Origin: Campylobacter volucris
GTDB taxonomy: Bacteria; Campylobacterota; Campylobacteria; Campylobacterales; Campylobacteraceae
NCBI RefSeq assembly: GCF_008245045.1
Contig: NZ_CP043428.1
Location: forward strand, 744,001-808,000
Direction: 5' to 3'
Length of the DNA: 64,000 nucleotides
Made by a program: the position numbers and the translations under genes. Below the pieces are notes generated by a model that searched no databases, had not been told where the DNA came from, and was given only the letters and a program-made list of their open reading frames with translations. Shown here in pieces: positions 52,542-61,072 of the stretch; positions within the stretch are counted from its first letter, which is position 1; each line of letters opens with the position of its first letter.

Positions 52542-52931
52542 TTAGTTATAAGTCCATCGTGCTTTTTTACCACGAGTATCAATATGCACAAAACCCGCAT
52601 AAGGATTATCAAAATTATGCTTTATAGCTATCCCACAAAGCCTATCTTCGTATTTTTTTAAAACATACTCATGCACCTCTTGAGTCTTTACATCCTTTAT
52701 TATAAAATCTACTGCACTTCCTATGGTATGTTGGCTTTTAGTAGCACCACCTACTTTTGCATTGTGTTTAGGACATCTATATCCGCTATTTATAATTAAA
52801 GGTGAGTTAAAATGCTCTCTAATTTCACAAAGCATATCTATAAGCTCATCACTTGGAACATTAGAAGGTAATTCACACTTACCACATTTGCATTTAAATT
52901 CACTCTCTTTAAAATATTTATTTTCTTTCAT
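52542..52931 (-). CDS. M15-type peptidoglycan peptidase (endolysin)
   Basis: A 129-residue zinc peptidase of the M15/VanY-like family: SGYRCPKHNAKVGG, then QHTIGSAVDF with the His and Asp ligands, and GFVHIDTR with the last His. It lacks a signal peptide and so needs the holin. It cuts peptide stems of the cell wall during lysis. Cys pairs at the start (CKCGKCE) are common in phage versions. It starts one base after the tail gene's stop. Confidence 0.88.
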   Translation of the reverse strand: MKENKYFKESEFKCKCGKCELPSNVPSDELIDMLCEIREHFNSPLIINSGYRCPKHNAKVGGATKSQHTIGSAVDFIIKDVKTQEVHEYVLKKYEDRLCGIAIKHNFDNPYAGFVHIDTRGKKARWTYN

Positions 52932-54176
52932 TCATTCTCCTTTTGGTGTAATTAAAAATAAATTGGCAAACTGACCATAATTACTAAATAAATTATTTTG
53001 CTCATCATTGCTATGAGTATTACTTTGATAATAAGCTTTATAATAATCATCAAAGATATATCCAGCATGGTTTTGGCTCTCTTTAGCAGTTCCAAAAGGT
53101 GGTAAAACTTGAACTTCATAAGGGATAATCTCTTTAATCACATCAGCTTTTGCGATAATCTTTTCTACGCTTAAACTATGTATATAAACTTGTCCATAAT
53201 ACCCAGTGCCTCTTGCAAAAAATTTATTAGGAACTTCTTCATTAAAAAGTATGATTTGCACCTCATACTCTCCATTTGAATTCCATAAACAGCAAGTTGT
53301 CCAATCAGCCCCTACTGCACTAGTATTGTCAAAATTAAAATAACGCATTAAAGATTGATGGATATTATGAGTAGATCTATAAATACCATTTGTTTTAATT
53401 TTTCCTAAAACTTCATCTTTAGCTAATACTTGAGAAAGACAATCTATTCTTTGTGGTTGTGCGGCATTAGAAGTTCCACCTAAACCACTTTTTTGTATAA
53501 TAAAATTACCTTCATCATAATTTGTGCTTAAACTCTCATCAAGCTTTACAGTATGAGCAAAGCCGTTAGAAAAAGCAAACAATACATCACTCAAACAGCC
53601 ACCATATTGCCCTGATAAGGTTCGGACTTTAAATTTTATTTTTGTATATTCTTCATTAGCTAACTTTTTCTTGGAAAACAAATCAAGCCATACTGAACCT
53701 TTTCCTTGATTTCTTATACATAAATAAATAGTAGAAGCTTCCTCATTAACATAATTTATTAGTGTTCCAACTTCAGCTTTTATATCAGGGTTTGGCAACT
53801 CATAAGAAGTGATAAAACCTGCATCTTTTTGTGGTAGATTACTTACAATTTCTTCCACTATAGGTTGTAATTCTTCTTTAGAAACACCTTCACCTTTTAA
53901 AGAAGCTAAAAATTCATCTTCGCTTTTTCCTGCATTAGCTTCTTTACTAAGCCAAAGCTCATAAGCACTTTGTCCATCTTCTCCTTTGGCTCCAGTGTCT
54001 CCTTTTTCGCCTTTATAATTGCCATTTTCTAAAATTTCTAATATATTTTTTTTAACTTGCTCATCATCTAGTTTTAGTCCATTTTTATAAAGATCTTTTA
54101 AAATATTCAAACTTTCATCAAATTCTTTATTTAATTCTTTTGCATTTTTACTAATTTCTTCTAGTATAGACTTCAT
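52932..54176 (-). CDS. Tail fibre-like protein with collagen-like repeat
   Basis: A 414-residue phage protein. After an N-terminal helical part there is a short collagen-like Gly-x-y stretch (GEKGDTGAKGEDGQSAYELW) joined to the common phage element QSAYELWL...KSEDEFLASLKG. The C-terminal 280 residues are beta-rich and probably the receptor-binding or structural head. It lies between the DUF1353 gene and the endolysin. Position and composition suggest a tail fibre or tail-tip protein. Confidence 0.7.
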   Translation of the reverse strand: MKSILEEISKNAKELNKEFDESLNILKDLYKNGLKLDDEQVKKNILEILENGNYKGEKGDTGAKGEDGQSAYELWLSKEANAGKSEDEFLASLKGEGVSKEELQPIVEEIVSNLPQKDAGFITSYELPNPDIKAEVGTLINYVNEEASTIYLCIRNQGKGSVWLDLFSKKKLANEEYTKIKFKVRTLSGQYGGCLSDVLFAFSNGFAHTVKLDESLSTNYDEGNFIIQKSGLGGTSNAAQPQRIDCLSQVLAKDEVLGKIKTNGIYRSTHNIHQSLMRYFNFDNTSAVGADWTTCCLWNSNGEYEVQIILFNEEVPNKFFARGTGYYGQVYIHSLSVEKIIAKADVIKEIIPYEVQVLPPFGTAKESQNHAGYIFDDYYKAYYQSNTHSNDEQNNLFSNYGQFANLFLITPKGE

Positions 54177-54536
54177 TTAAACTCCTTTTAAAAAACATTT
54201 AACCATATGAAAACCATTACATGCATGGTAAAAAACAAAAGTTTTAAATTTTGAACATCCCAACTCTTGCATAGCTTCATAAAGGGCTAAATCTGCTAAT
54301 TTATAATCATTTTTTGTATTAGCTTTTTCGCATAAATAATCATGCACAACAACTGCGCTTAAATATTCGGGTGAGTTTGGTGGAAAAATACTCCAAAAAA
54401 TTCTAGGAATATTTGCTCCATTGCTTGTAAAATTAGCAGGGATTTTTCCTTTAAAACTTTTTAAATTAAACTCATAATCTTGCACAAGTATAAATCTATC
54501 TTTGCTAAAAGGCTTTACACAGACTCTTTTTAACAT
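54177..54536 (-). CDS. DUF1353 family phage protein
   Basis: A DUF1353 protein, 119 residues from the ATG at 54536, which follows the holin gene by one base; a frame from 54602 would overlap that gene by 65 bases. Family features: FTSNGANIPRIFWSIFPP, then VVHDYLCEK, and a C-terminal helical part with CNGFHMVKC. The conserved VHDYL suggests a small enzyme, perhaps cell-wall or Cys-peptidase-like, but its function is not known. It stands in the lysis region. Confidence 0.75.
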   Translation of the reverse strand: MLKRVCVKPFSKDRFILVQDYEFNLKSFKGKIPANFTSNGANIPRIFWSIFPPNSPEYLSAVVVHDYLCEKANTKNDYKLADLALYEAMQELGCSKFKTFVFYHACNGFHMVKCFLKGV

Positions 54537-54537
54537 A

Positions 54538-55032
54538 CTAATCCTTTTTTGTATGCTTATCTTCTTTAATGTAAGTATTGCTTTCAATAATTTTTGAAGC
54601 AAACTTCTTCATTTTTTCGACAAAGACATTGTAAATATCCACTTCTTCTATTTTTTTTCTTGTTCTAATAGCTTGTATATTGATAATAATTGCTAAAATT
54701 TCACCTAAAATTAAAAAACTAAAACTATAATCTACAAAATAATATAAAGCATTGATTTGCTTTGCACCCAAAGCCAATATAAAAGGCACACCAAGTAATA
54801 AAGTCTTAGCTAACAAATCTCCAAGCATATAAACTCTTAAAGAATCACTAAAAGCTAAAGTTTTAAAAAACCCAACAATAGCACTAAATATAAATATAGC
54901 TAGTAAGGTTATAACTTGGGCGGTATTAATACCTAAAAATGCTAAAGATTGATAGAAAAAAGCCATTATAACACTACCACTAAAAAGCAAAGTGTTAGCT
55001 ATAGCTTCTTGACTTGGATTTACATCTCCCAT
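54538..55032 (-). CDS. Phage holin-like membrane protein
   Basis: A 164-residue protein with three or four membrane helices (about 15-33, 38-58, 70-90, 95-118) and a charged cytoplasmic tail ending KEDKHTKKD. The size, helix number and place before endolysin and spanins fit a phage holin of the Cp-1/phi-LC3-like type. It would open the inner membrane at lysis. It overlaps the upstream DUF4376 gene by 13 bases. Confidence 0.7.
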   Translation of the reverse strand: MGDVNPSQEAIANTLLFSGSVIMAFFYQSLAFLGINTAQVITLLAIFIFSAIVGFFKTLAFSDSLRVYMLGDLLAKTLLLGVPFILALGAKQINALYYFVDYSFSFLILGEILAIIINIQAIRTRKKIEEVDIYNVFVEKMKKFASKIIESNTYIKEDKHTKKD

Positions 55033-55643
55033 TTTATACCCTCCAACTCTTCTTTGGAATTTGCTTGTTGTATTTTTTCTTTAATCATATTTGCTTTAAA
55101 AGTAATTTCTTGGGTATGGTAAGCTACAGCTGAAGCAAATTTTAAAAAATCTTGTGGAGTAAAAGTTACTTTTTCATCATTTATATCAATCCAAGTGATT
55201 TCAGAAATTGAGTTAGTTCCACTTTGTATATCAAGCATTAAATTAGTTACCGCTCCATTAATATTGAGTTTATCTTTTTGGCTTGTTTGGAAAGTATGTT
55301 CATTATAAACAATTCCACTTTCTAAAGCTTCATCTTTCTTAGCTCTTATTTCATCAAGTTTGATTTCTTTAAGAGCATTCAAGCTTTTTTCTAACACTTT
55401 GTATCTTATATGAAAGATATTGCTTGATTCATCAAGCTCTTCTTCTCTTATAAGCTCTTGTGTTTTTTCATCAAAACTTGGTAATTCTTGCTCACTCACT
55501 CTAGCAAAACCAAGAATTTTGAGCTCATCATCATCTAATTTATCTAAAAAATAAGTATCTTCTCCTTCTAAGCCTTCTAAATCAACTTTTTTTATATATA
55601 CATTTTGGTTAAAAAAAACTTCTTCATCTATCTTATAAAACAC
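55020..55643 (-). CDS. DUF4376 phage protein
   Basis: A 207-residue protein. The C-terminal half (from about 105, LDEIRAKKDEALESGIVYNEHTFQTSQ in two parts, to the end) is the DUF4376 domain common in phage tail-fibre regions. The first half is an acidic beta-type region (DLEGLEGEDTYFLDKLDDDELK). Likely a tail-fibre accessory or assembly protein. It overlaps the holin gene by 13 bases. Confidence 0.75.
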   Translation of the reverse strand: MFYKIDEEVFFNQNVYIKKVDLEGLEGEDTYFLDKLDDDELKILGFARVSEQELPSFDEKTQELIREEELDESSNIFHIRYKVLEKSLNALKEIKLDEIRAKKDEALESGIVYNEHTFQTSQKDKLNINGAVTNLMLDIQSGTNSISEITWIDINDEKVTFTPQDFLKFASAVAYHTQEITFKANMIKEKIQQANSKEELEGIKWEM

Positions 55644-55653
55644 TTGCTCTCCT

Positions 55654-56103
55654 TTAATTATAATAAAATGTTAAATTTCCTCTACATTGCAAACTACAAT
55701 CGCTAGTATTCCATCCACTTTGAGCATTATGACTACCAGTTTGATATGAAGAAAATCTAATCTTATTTGAGTTTATAGCTGTAAATTTTATTTTTAATTT
55801 TATGGGTATTTTTCTATTAGCTTCATACCACCTTGATGCACCATGTAAAGTATGTGAATTGGAATAATTATTCCAAGTTAAGGCTATGGAATTGGCTGAA
55901 GTTTTATTATTCATATTATTAGCACTCCACACTTCTCCTACAACTAAAACTTCTTTATTAGCTAAATTAGCAGGCACCATATATTCATTAGGTCTTACTA
56001 GATTATTTAAGCTAAACATATAGTTATAATTAGCCACGCCTCCGCCAAGCTCTGGAGGCAAATTAACTTGAAATATTGAATTTGCAAGCATTAGAGCATT
56101 CAT
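55654..56103 (-). CDS. Phage tail-associated protein (149 aa)
   Basis: No family recognised. It is beta-rich with PPELGGGVANYNYMFSLNN near the start and SGWNTSDCSLQCRGNLTFYYN at the end. It begins one base after the preceding gene's stop, and looks like a receptor-binding tip or fibre part translated with that gene. Confidence 0.6.
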   Translation of the reverse strand: MNALMLANSIFQVNLPPELGGGVANYNYMFSLNNLVRPNEYMVPANLANKEVLVVGEVWSANNMNNKTSANSIALTWNNYSNSHTLHGASRWYEANRKIPIKLKIKFTAINSNKIRFSSYQTGSHNAQSGWNTSDCSLQCRGNLTFYYN

Positions 56104-56104
56104 G

Positions 56105-56581
56105 TTAAGACCTTACTAATCTGATGTTATTTGCTGCTATACAAAAATAAGCAAAGGTCTCAGTTCCACTAAAACCACTTTGAGGTATTCTAAAATTAAA
56201 TGGTGCTTTAAAAGCTGTAACATTTTGGCAATTGTGTATGGTTATAGTCCCACTTTTACCAGCCCCGCCCCAGTTAGCTACTCCTATTTGAGTTCCAGCG
56301 TTAGCAGTTAGTATAAAATGCTGAGCCTCTCTTAAATCTATATTTGTTGAACCTACTGTTCCTAAATTTTTTATCCCACCACCATAATCTACATACCATT
56401 TTCTAGCTAAATGAGCATCAGCTGTTGGATTAACTTCACAATTTGGAATAAGCTTAAAAGTAGTATTTCCATTTAAAGTAGTAGTTTCATTTGCGGTTAA
56501 AGCACCACTTAAAGTTATATTTCCGTTTATTGTCTTATCTCCATTTACTGAAACTTTTGTTTTTAAAAGCTCATCTAGCAT
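56105..56581 (-). CDS. C-terminal part of an interrupted tail-fibre protein
   Basis: A 158-residue reading frame from the first ATG. It has the phage fibre pattern NGDKTINGNITLSGALTANETTTLNG, then NPTADAHLARKWYVD, which is the usual connection to a beta-structured tip. The frame is open upstream through 56582-56824 without any start codon, up to the TAA at 56825-56827, which is in the same frame as the gene 56825-57697. So this is the last part of one gene split by a single stop codon. It may still be made by internal initiation at this ATG; no good ribosome site is seen. Confidence 0.65.
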   Translation of the reverse strand: MLDELLKTKVSVNGDKTINGNITLSGALTANETTTLNGNTTFKLIPNCEVNPTADAHLARKWYVDYGGGIKNLGTVGSTNIDLREAQHFILTANAGTQIGVANWGGAGKSGTITIHNCQNVTAFKAPFNFRIPQSGFSGTETFAYFCIAANNIRLVRS

Positions 56582-56827
56582 TTTTTTATTTACAAGTCTT
56601 TTTTCTTCTAATATAACTTCTAGCTCTTCTTTTTTACTATTTAACTCTTCTTGAATTTGATTAATCTCTTCTTCGAGTTTTGCTTTTTCTTCTTCTAAAG
56701 AAGAAACATCACCTGGTGGAACTTTATTAAGTTCTTCTTGAATTTGATTTTTTATATTTTCTAGTTCTTCTTTTTTGCTATTTAGATTTTGTTCTTTTTC
56801 TAAAATTTCACTCTCATGTTTTTCTTA
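56582..56827 (-). pseudogene. Coiled-coil linker of the interrupted tail gene, with in-frame TAA
   Basis: 81 sense codons in phase with both flanking frames, preceded by a single TAA (56827-56825). They encode a regular Glu/Lys heptad coiled coil (EEEKAKLEEEINQIQEELNS and a similar copy NSKKEELENIKNQIQEELN). I read the triplets one by one and found no other stop. The intact ancestral protein would be about 540 residues. Either the stop is a recent mutation (for example CAA, GAA or AAA to TAA) or it is read through. Confidence 0.8.
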
Positions 56828-57697
56828 AACCTCATCTTTGTTTTGCAAATCACCAAGCAAAGAAAGTATATATTTAATATCTTCATCTTTTTGATCAACC
56901 CAAATATATGGATCTATTTTTAAATCTTGTTTTAAAACCCAAGTATTATCATCTGTTGTTCTTACATATACAAAATATTCTCCTGTGTTTTGTTTTTTCC
57001 AAATATCACCTAAATTTGCATCACTAGGCTCTTCTTCACTAGTGTATGTTGGTATATAAGCACTTGGATTTTCAGGACTTGTCCAAGTTTGACCACTAGT
57101 AGTTTGAACATATACAAAATATTCTCCTGTGCTTTGTTTTTTCCAAATATCACCTAAATTTGCATCACTAGGCTCTTCTTCACTAATAAAAGCAGGGTTT
57201 AATTCTCTTGGTAAAGCTGGATTGATCCAAGTTTTATTTTTTAAAACTTTCTCGCAAACATAAATTTCTCCTTCCATAATATCTTCCTCATTAAGAGGTT
57301 TAAACCAAATAGCACCTTCATTCTTTTGATTAGGTGGATTTTTTTGTATAAAATTAATAGTAGGATTTTGTAAAAATTGTAAAATTTGACATGTAGATTT
57401 TTTAAACCATATTTGATTTATTTTTGGATTAATTGGTTTATCATCACTGCTTGCAAAATCAAAAGGATATACCACTTGTTCATAAAGTTCTTCAAGAATT
57501 CTTAGTTTTTCTTTACTTAAATTTTCATAAGAAGATAAAGCATCTTTTACTTTTTTTTCAAAATCTTCTATGTGTTCTAATATATACTCATCTATTTTAT
57601 CTTTACTATTATATAAATATTCTCTTATGGCTATTATATCTTTACTTGCTTGTTCTAAAGTAGAATACAACATAAGACTAGTAACTCTTGGATTCAT
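56825..57697 (-). CDS. N-terminal part of an interrupted tail-fibre protein
   Basis: About 290 residues from the ATG at 57697, seven bases after AAGGAG; two ATGs just before it are alternatives and an earlier start at 57733 lies in the upstream gene. A helical first part is followed by repeated domains, PSDANLGDIWKKQ...TGEYFVYV, present twice with a third degenerate copy before them; these resemble carbohydrate-binding or fibre repeats. The gene ends at a TAA after DLQNKDEV, but the frame goes on as a coiled coil and then the 56105-56581 frame. It is therefore the first part of a split gene. Confidence 0.7.
   Translation of the reverse strand: MNPRVTSLMLYSTLEQASKDIIAIREYLYNSKDKIDEYILEHIEDFEKKVKDALSSYENLSKEKLRILEELYEQVVYPFDFASSDDKPINPKINQIWFKKSTCQILQFLQNPTINFIQKNPPNQKNEGAIWFKPLNEEDIMEGEIYVCEKVLKNKTWINPALPRELNPAFISEEEPSDANLGDIWKKQSTGEYFVYVQTTSGQTWTSPENPSAYIPTYTSEEEPSDANLGDIWKKQNTGEYFVYVRTTDDNTWVLKQDLKIDPYIWVDQKDEDIKYILSLLGDLQNKDEV
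56964..57185. repeat. 144-bp tandem repeat in the tail gene
   Basis: Two nearly identical 78-base blocks (56964-57041 and 57108-57185), 144 bases (48 codons) apart, encode the repeated PSDANLGDIWKKQ/TGEYFVYV domain. The high DNA identity points to a recent duplication or continuing recombination. Confidence 0.75.
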
Positions 57698-58316
57698 CAT
57701 CATTCTCCTTTTTAAAAATTTGATTGATTTCATTTTGCATATTAATAAGACTTAGGAGTTGTTGTAAAATTTTAGTGGTGCTTTTAATATTATCTTTATT
57801 AACTAATGTTTCTACTATTAATTGCTCATTGTTTGATATATCTTTTTGGCTAAGCTTTATCACATTGCTTTCCCATAAGAATCGTTCGATAGATATATTA
57901 TGCGCTAAAGACTGGCTTAAAGCAAAATAGTCTGCTCCCAAGCAATTATCATTTAATCGCTCTATAATTTCATATCCTTTTTCATTTATAATGCTTAAAA
58001 CTTCTTTGGTTTTATCTTGAGCGTGTTTAAAAATCACATTTTCTAATTCTTTTGAGTATTCTAAAAGATTTAATTTTTCTTCGTTAGACTTTAACTTAAT
58101 TTCTTCTAATTTTAATTTTATAAAATTTATAAGTTCGTTTGATTTTTGATCAACAAAAAAACTTACCTCGTTAATTTGTTTTACTAGTTCATTTAATTCT
58201 TCTCCAAAAGGATTTAAAGATCTTACAAATGCATCTGCATGTTTATCAAAATCTATTGGATTTTCCAAATTTGGAGTTTTTGGCAATTGGTTTATTTTAG
58301 TTGTAATCATTTTCAT
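57678..58316 (-). CDS. Phage structural protein with coiled coils (212 aa)
   Basis: A 212-residue, mainly helical protein with long coiled-coil stretches (SNELINFIKLKLEEIKLKSNEEKL in two parts). No family recognised. It overlaps the head-closure gene by 20 bases upstream and the tail-fibre gene by about 20 downstream, so it belongs to the late operon. It may be a tail or fibre-attachment protein. Confidence 0.6.
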   Translation of the reverse strand: MKMITTKINQLPKTPNLENPIDFDKHADAFVRSLNPFGEELNELVKQINEVSFFVDQKSNELINFIKLKLEEIKLKSNEEKLNLLEYSKELENVIFKHAQDKTKEVLSIINEKGYEIIERLNDNCLGADYFALSQSLAHNISIERFLWESNVIKLSQKDISNNEQLIVETLVNKDNIKSTTKILQQLLSLINMQNEINQIFKKENDDESKSY

Positions 58317-58629
58317 TTATCTTCCTAGCCTTTAATTTTAAAAATTGCCTATTATCATTCTCATCTTGTATATTTAAAATTTCATACTTTTCATTTTTGA
58401 ATACAATAAAATAAGACATATCAAGCTCTAAAAATCTAATTACAAATTCGCATTGATATAACTTACTAGATATATTATTTTGCTCTTTGTTTTCTATAAT
58501 TAAATTTTTACAACTTGCAAAAACTTCTTTAATAAATATTTCTTTATCATGATCTAGTTCTTTAAATTCGTTTTGTTCTTGATACTTTTTATAAATTTTT
58601 AAACGATGCTTTAATGCTTTTGCATTCAT
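58297..58629 (-). CDS. Phage head closure / head-tail adaptor protein
   Basis: A 110-residue protein that follows the gp6-like connector and has the pattern of the HK97 gp7 / SPP1 gp16 type adaptor: a start with LKHRLKIYKK, a middle QCEFVIRFLELDMSYFIVFKNEKYEILNI and a final charged strand. The 'xIRxxx...YxIxxI' part is typical. It closes the portal after packaging. The assignment relies on pattern and position. Confidence 0.6.
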   Translation of the reverse strand: MNAKALKHRLKIYKKYQEQNEFKELDHDKEIFIKEVFASCKNLIIENKEQNNISSKLYQCEFVIRFLELDMSYFIVFKNEKYEILNIQDENDNRQFLKLKARKINENDYN

Positions 58630-58637
58630 AATAAACC

Positions 58638-59075
58638 TTAAAAAAATGTTATTTTATACCTATTGATAAGAGCTTTGCTTATATTGGGAAAACTTGTGTT
58701 TTCAAAAGCATGCAAACAATAATTTTTTAACCAAAGTTTTATATCCTCAGGTGGTATCTCATAACCTAAACTTACAATCATATTTCCACTGCCATTGCAA
58801 TATAAAACATTGCAATTACTTTTAAATTCTGCTTTTAAATCTGCATTTTTTAAACAGTTAAATGGACCCAATACGACTCTTTCATTAAAAAAAGTAATCT
58901 CATAATCATTTTTAATTAAAATACGATTTGTTCTACTTTCAAATTCAGCTATTGCAGCTTTTAAAAATTGCTTTAAATTTTCATCAAACACATCGCTATC
59001 TATTCTTATAAACTCTCTTAATTCTTTAATATCTACAAGAGTTTTTTCAGGTGCATTTAATTCTTTAATAATCAT
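58638..59075 (-). CDS. Phage gp6-like head-tail connector
   Basis: A 145-residue protein with the gp6-like start (LVDIKELREFIRIDSDVFDENLKQFLKAAIAEFES in two parts), a helix pair that leads into a beta part, and a C-terminal ALINRYKI. It forms a ring under the portal. It overlaps the upstream 68-aa gene by 11 bases and lies 8 bases before the closure gene. Confidence 0.75.
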   Translation of the reverse strand: MIIKELNAPEKTLVDIKELREFIRIDSDVFDENLKQFLKAAIAEFESRTNRILIKNDYEITFFNERVVLGPFNCLKNADLKAEFKSNCNVLYCNGSGNMIVSLGYEIPPEDIKLWLKNYCLHAFENTSFPNISKALINRYKITFF

Positions 59076-59271
59076 TCTTTGCCTTTGCTTTTTTGTCTTT
59101 ATCTTTTTTACCTTGCGAATTTTTTTCTTCTTTTTCTTCTTGTTCTGTAATTATCTTTACAATATTTCTATTTTCAAGGCGTAGAGCTTCTTTATCATTA
59201 AGCTCCACTACATCACCTTTTTTATAAAAAATATCTCCGCTTAAACACGATAAAAACTCTACTTTTTTCAT
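59065..59271 (-). CDS. Small phage head protein (68 aa)
   Basis: A 68-residue protein with the pattern IFYKKGDVVELNDKEALRLENRNIV, a small beta-barrel-like element that is commonly found next to capsid genes, then a highly basic/acidic tail (KKDKDKKAKAKNDY). It overlaps the connector gene. The function is not known; a head decoration or joining role is possible. Confidence 0.6.
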   Translation of the reverse strand: MKKVEFLSCLSGDIFYKKGDVVELNDKEALRLENRNIVKIITEQEEKEEKNSQGKKDKDKKAKAKNDY

Positions 59272-59282
59272 AGTTATTGCCT

Positions 59283-60440
59283 TTAAGATGGGGTTACAAT
59301 TTTACAAACTGCATCATTTGAAATTAATTTTGCATCCAATCTTGATCTGACTTTAATTCCAACCAAATCATTTTGAGCATAAAGTTCATTTAATCTTGTA
59401 AAGCTCATAGTCTCTCTGTCCCAAATTTCGTAAAAACTAAAATCACCGAAAATGGCTGGCACTTTATTAGATCCAAAACCATCCAAAGAAGAGCAATAAG
59501 TCACTTTTTTGCCTAAAATAGTGTCATATCCACCAGAGCTAAGTGCTGGCATCCATAAAGGCCTACCATCTCCATCTACTAACTTATAAAGTGCTTTCAT
59601 AAAAGCATCTCCTACAAGCCAAGAAGCGTTCGTTCTATATGCACTCTTTAAAGTAAAAAACGCATCTATTACATCATGCGATGTAATGCCACTATTGGAT
59701 GATAGCTGATACTCAGTTGTTGTATTTATAAGTCCTGTTGGTTTTTTACTACCATCGCCTTTGATAAATGCTTCTTCTTCGGTTTGAGATATTTTCTCAG
59801 CACTTTTTCTAATTAAAAAGCTTTCTAAATTTGAGATGTTATCATTTAGCAATTCTTCACTAATCTTAATAATACCTCCTAGTTTATATGCTCCAATGGT
59901 GAGTTTTGAAAAAGAAGCACTTGCTTCGTTAAAATTAGCCATTTCATCAATCCAACCAAAACCACTTATATCATCAAGTATTGGTATATCTTGATTTGTA
60001 GATGATTTTTGAACTGTTGCAAGTTTTCTAATCACGCTAAGATCTGTTAATTTGGTTCTAATTTTTGATTGTAATGTTGTAGGGACTAAAACTCCACCTT
60101 TATCTCCTGCACTTTCATTTAATGCATCTCTTTGTAAAGATTTATCAATAATTCCACTTCTTAAATATCTTACAAAAGAATCCATATTATCTTTTTTGAT
60201 ATTTTCATTTTGTGGATTTTGATCCAATCTTACGCTTACAACTTCATTTAAAAAACTTTCTCTTTTTTGTTCTTCTTCAAGTCTTAAAAGCTCATTGCGC
60301 TTGCTTTCAAAATCTTTAACCATTTCATTATATTTTTGCTCTTCTTCTGTGCTAAATGTTCTTTTTTCATTTTTTGCTTTATTGGAAAGCTCAACCATTT
60401 GCTTATGTAAAGCTCCTATTTCTTCTCTTATTTTTTGCAT
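59283..60440 (-). CDS. Major capsid protein, HK97 fold
   Basis: A 385-residue capsid protein. The first about 105 residues are a coiled-coil delta (scaffold) domain (EEIGALHKQMVELSNKA..., KYNEMVKDFESKRNELLRL). The mature part begins near GGVLVPTTLQSKI and includes GFGWIDEMANFNEASASF, KISEELLNDN, GDGSKKPTGLI and RSRLDAKLISNDAVCKIV, all typical of HK97-like major capsid proteins. The scaffold is expected to be removed by the protease encoded 11 bases upstream. The core structural gene of the prophage. Confidence 0.93.
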   Translation of the reverse strand: MQKIREEIGALHKQMVELSNKAKNEKRTFSTEEEQKYNEMVKDFESKRNELLRLEEEQKRESFLNEVVSVRLDQNPQNENIKKDNMDSFVRYLRSGIIDKSLQRDALNESAGDKGGVLVPTTLQSKIRTKLTDLSVIRKLATVQKSSTNQDIPILDDISGFGWIDEMANFNEASASFSKLTIGAYKLGGIIKISEELLNDNISNLESFLIRKSAEKISQTEEEAFIKGDGSKKPTGLINTTTEYQLSSNSGITSHDVIDAFFTLKSAYRTNASWLVGDAFMKALYKLVDGDGRPLWMPALSSGGYDTILGKKVTYCSSLDGFGSNKVPAIFGDFSFYEIWDRETMSFTRLNELYAQNDLVGIKVRSRLDAKLISNDAVCKIVTPS

Positions 60441-60451
60441 TTTTTCTCCTT

Positions 60452-61003
60452 TTAAAGTGTTTTAATCATAAGTTCTAGCTCGCGTTCTCTAGCTTGAGTT
60501 AAAGCTTTAGCTTCTTTTTGAGATTGTTCATCAAAAAAGCGTTTTTTAGCATTTTTATCAGCACCTTTCCAAACAGCACTTAGTTCAAAAATTTCAAATT
60601 CATTTACAAGAACTTTTTTGGGATTGCTATCGTTATCTATGGTTTGTCTTAATATTTTGTATCCAATTGACACATCATTTAAAATTCCATCTTTGTATTT
60701 TTTAAAAATGTTTTGACTTTTTTCATCTTTAGCAAAAATACAATCACAAACTAATTCACCATTTTCAATTCTTATATTTTCAATTTTTGCTATAGCATTA
60801 TCTACATTTGGCACATGATCTTTAAAAAGTGTTCTTAACTCACTATATTTTGCACCACTAACATCTAATTCTTCTATATATTCACCTAAATCCCAATCCC
60901 AACGCATACAAGCATTAGAATTTGAAATCATGACAAAACTTAAAATACTCTCAGTTTCATCTACGCTTTTAATTTTTGCAGTATCTGATCTTATAAGGTT
61001 CAT
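60452..61003 (-). CDS. Prohead protease (HK97/S78 family)
   Basis: A 183-residue protease of the S78 family. The likely catalytic His is in FKDHVPNV, and the Ser in NDVSIGYKI; the later NEFEIFELSAVWKGAD is a strong family signature (ElxEiSlVxxGA). It cleaves the capsid scaffold domain and itself. It lies directly before the capsid gene with 11 bases between. Confidence 0.88.
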   Translation of the reverse strand: MNLIRSDTAKIKSVDETESILSFVMISNSNACMRWDWDLGEYIEELDVSGAKYSELRTLFKDHVPNVDNAIAKIENIRIENGELVCDCIFAKDEKSQNIFKKYKDGILNDVSIGYKILRQTIDNDSNPKKVLVNEFEIFELSAVWKGADKNAKKRFFDEQSQKEAKALTQARERELELMIKTL

Positions 61004-61072
61004 ATTTTTCCTTAAAAATATATTTTTATGTAGATTTTATAAATTTTTTGAGGCGTTAGAATGCGTGTTAGA

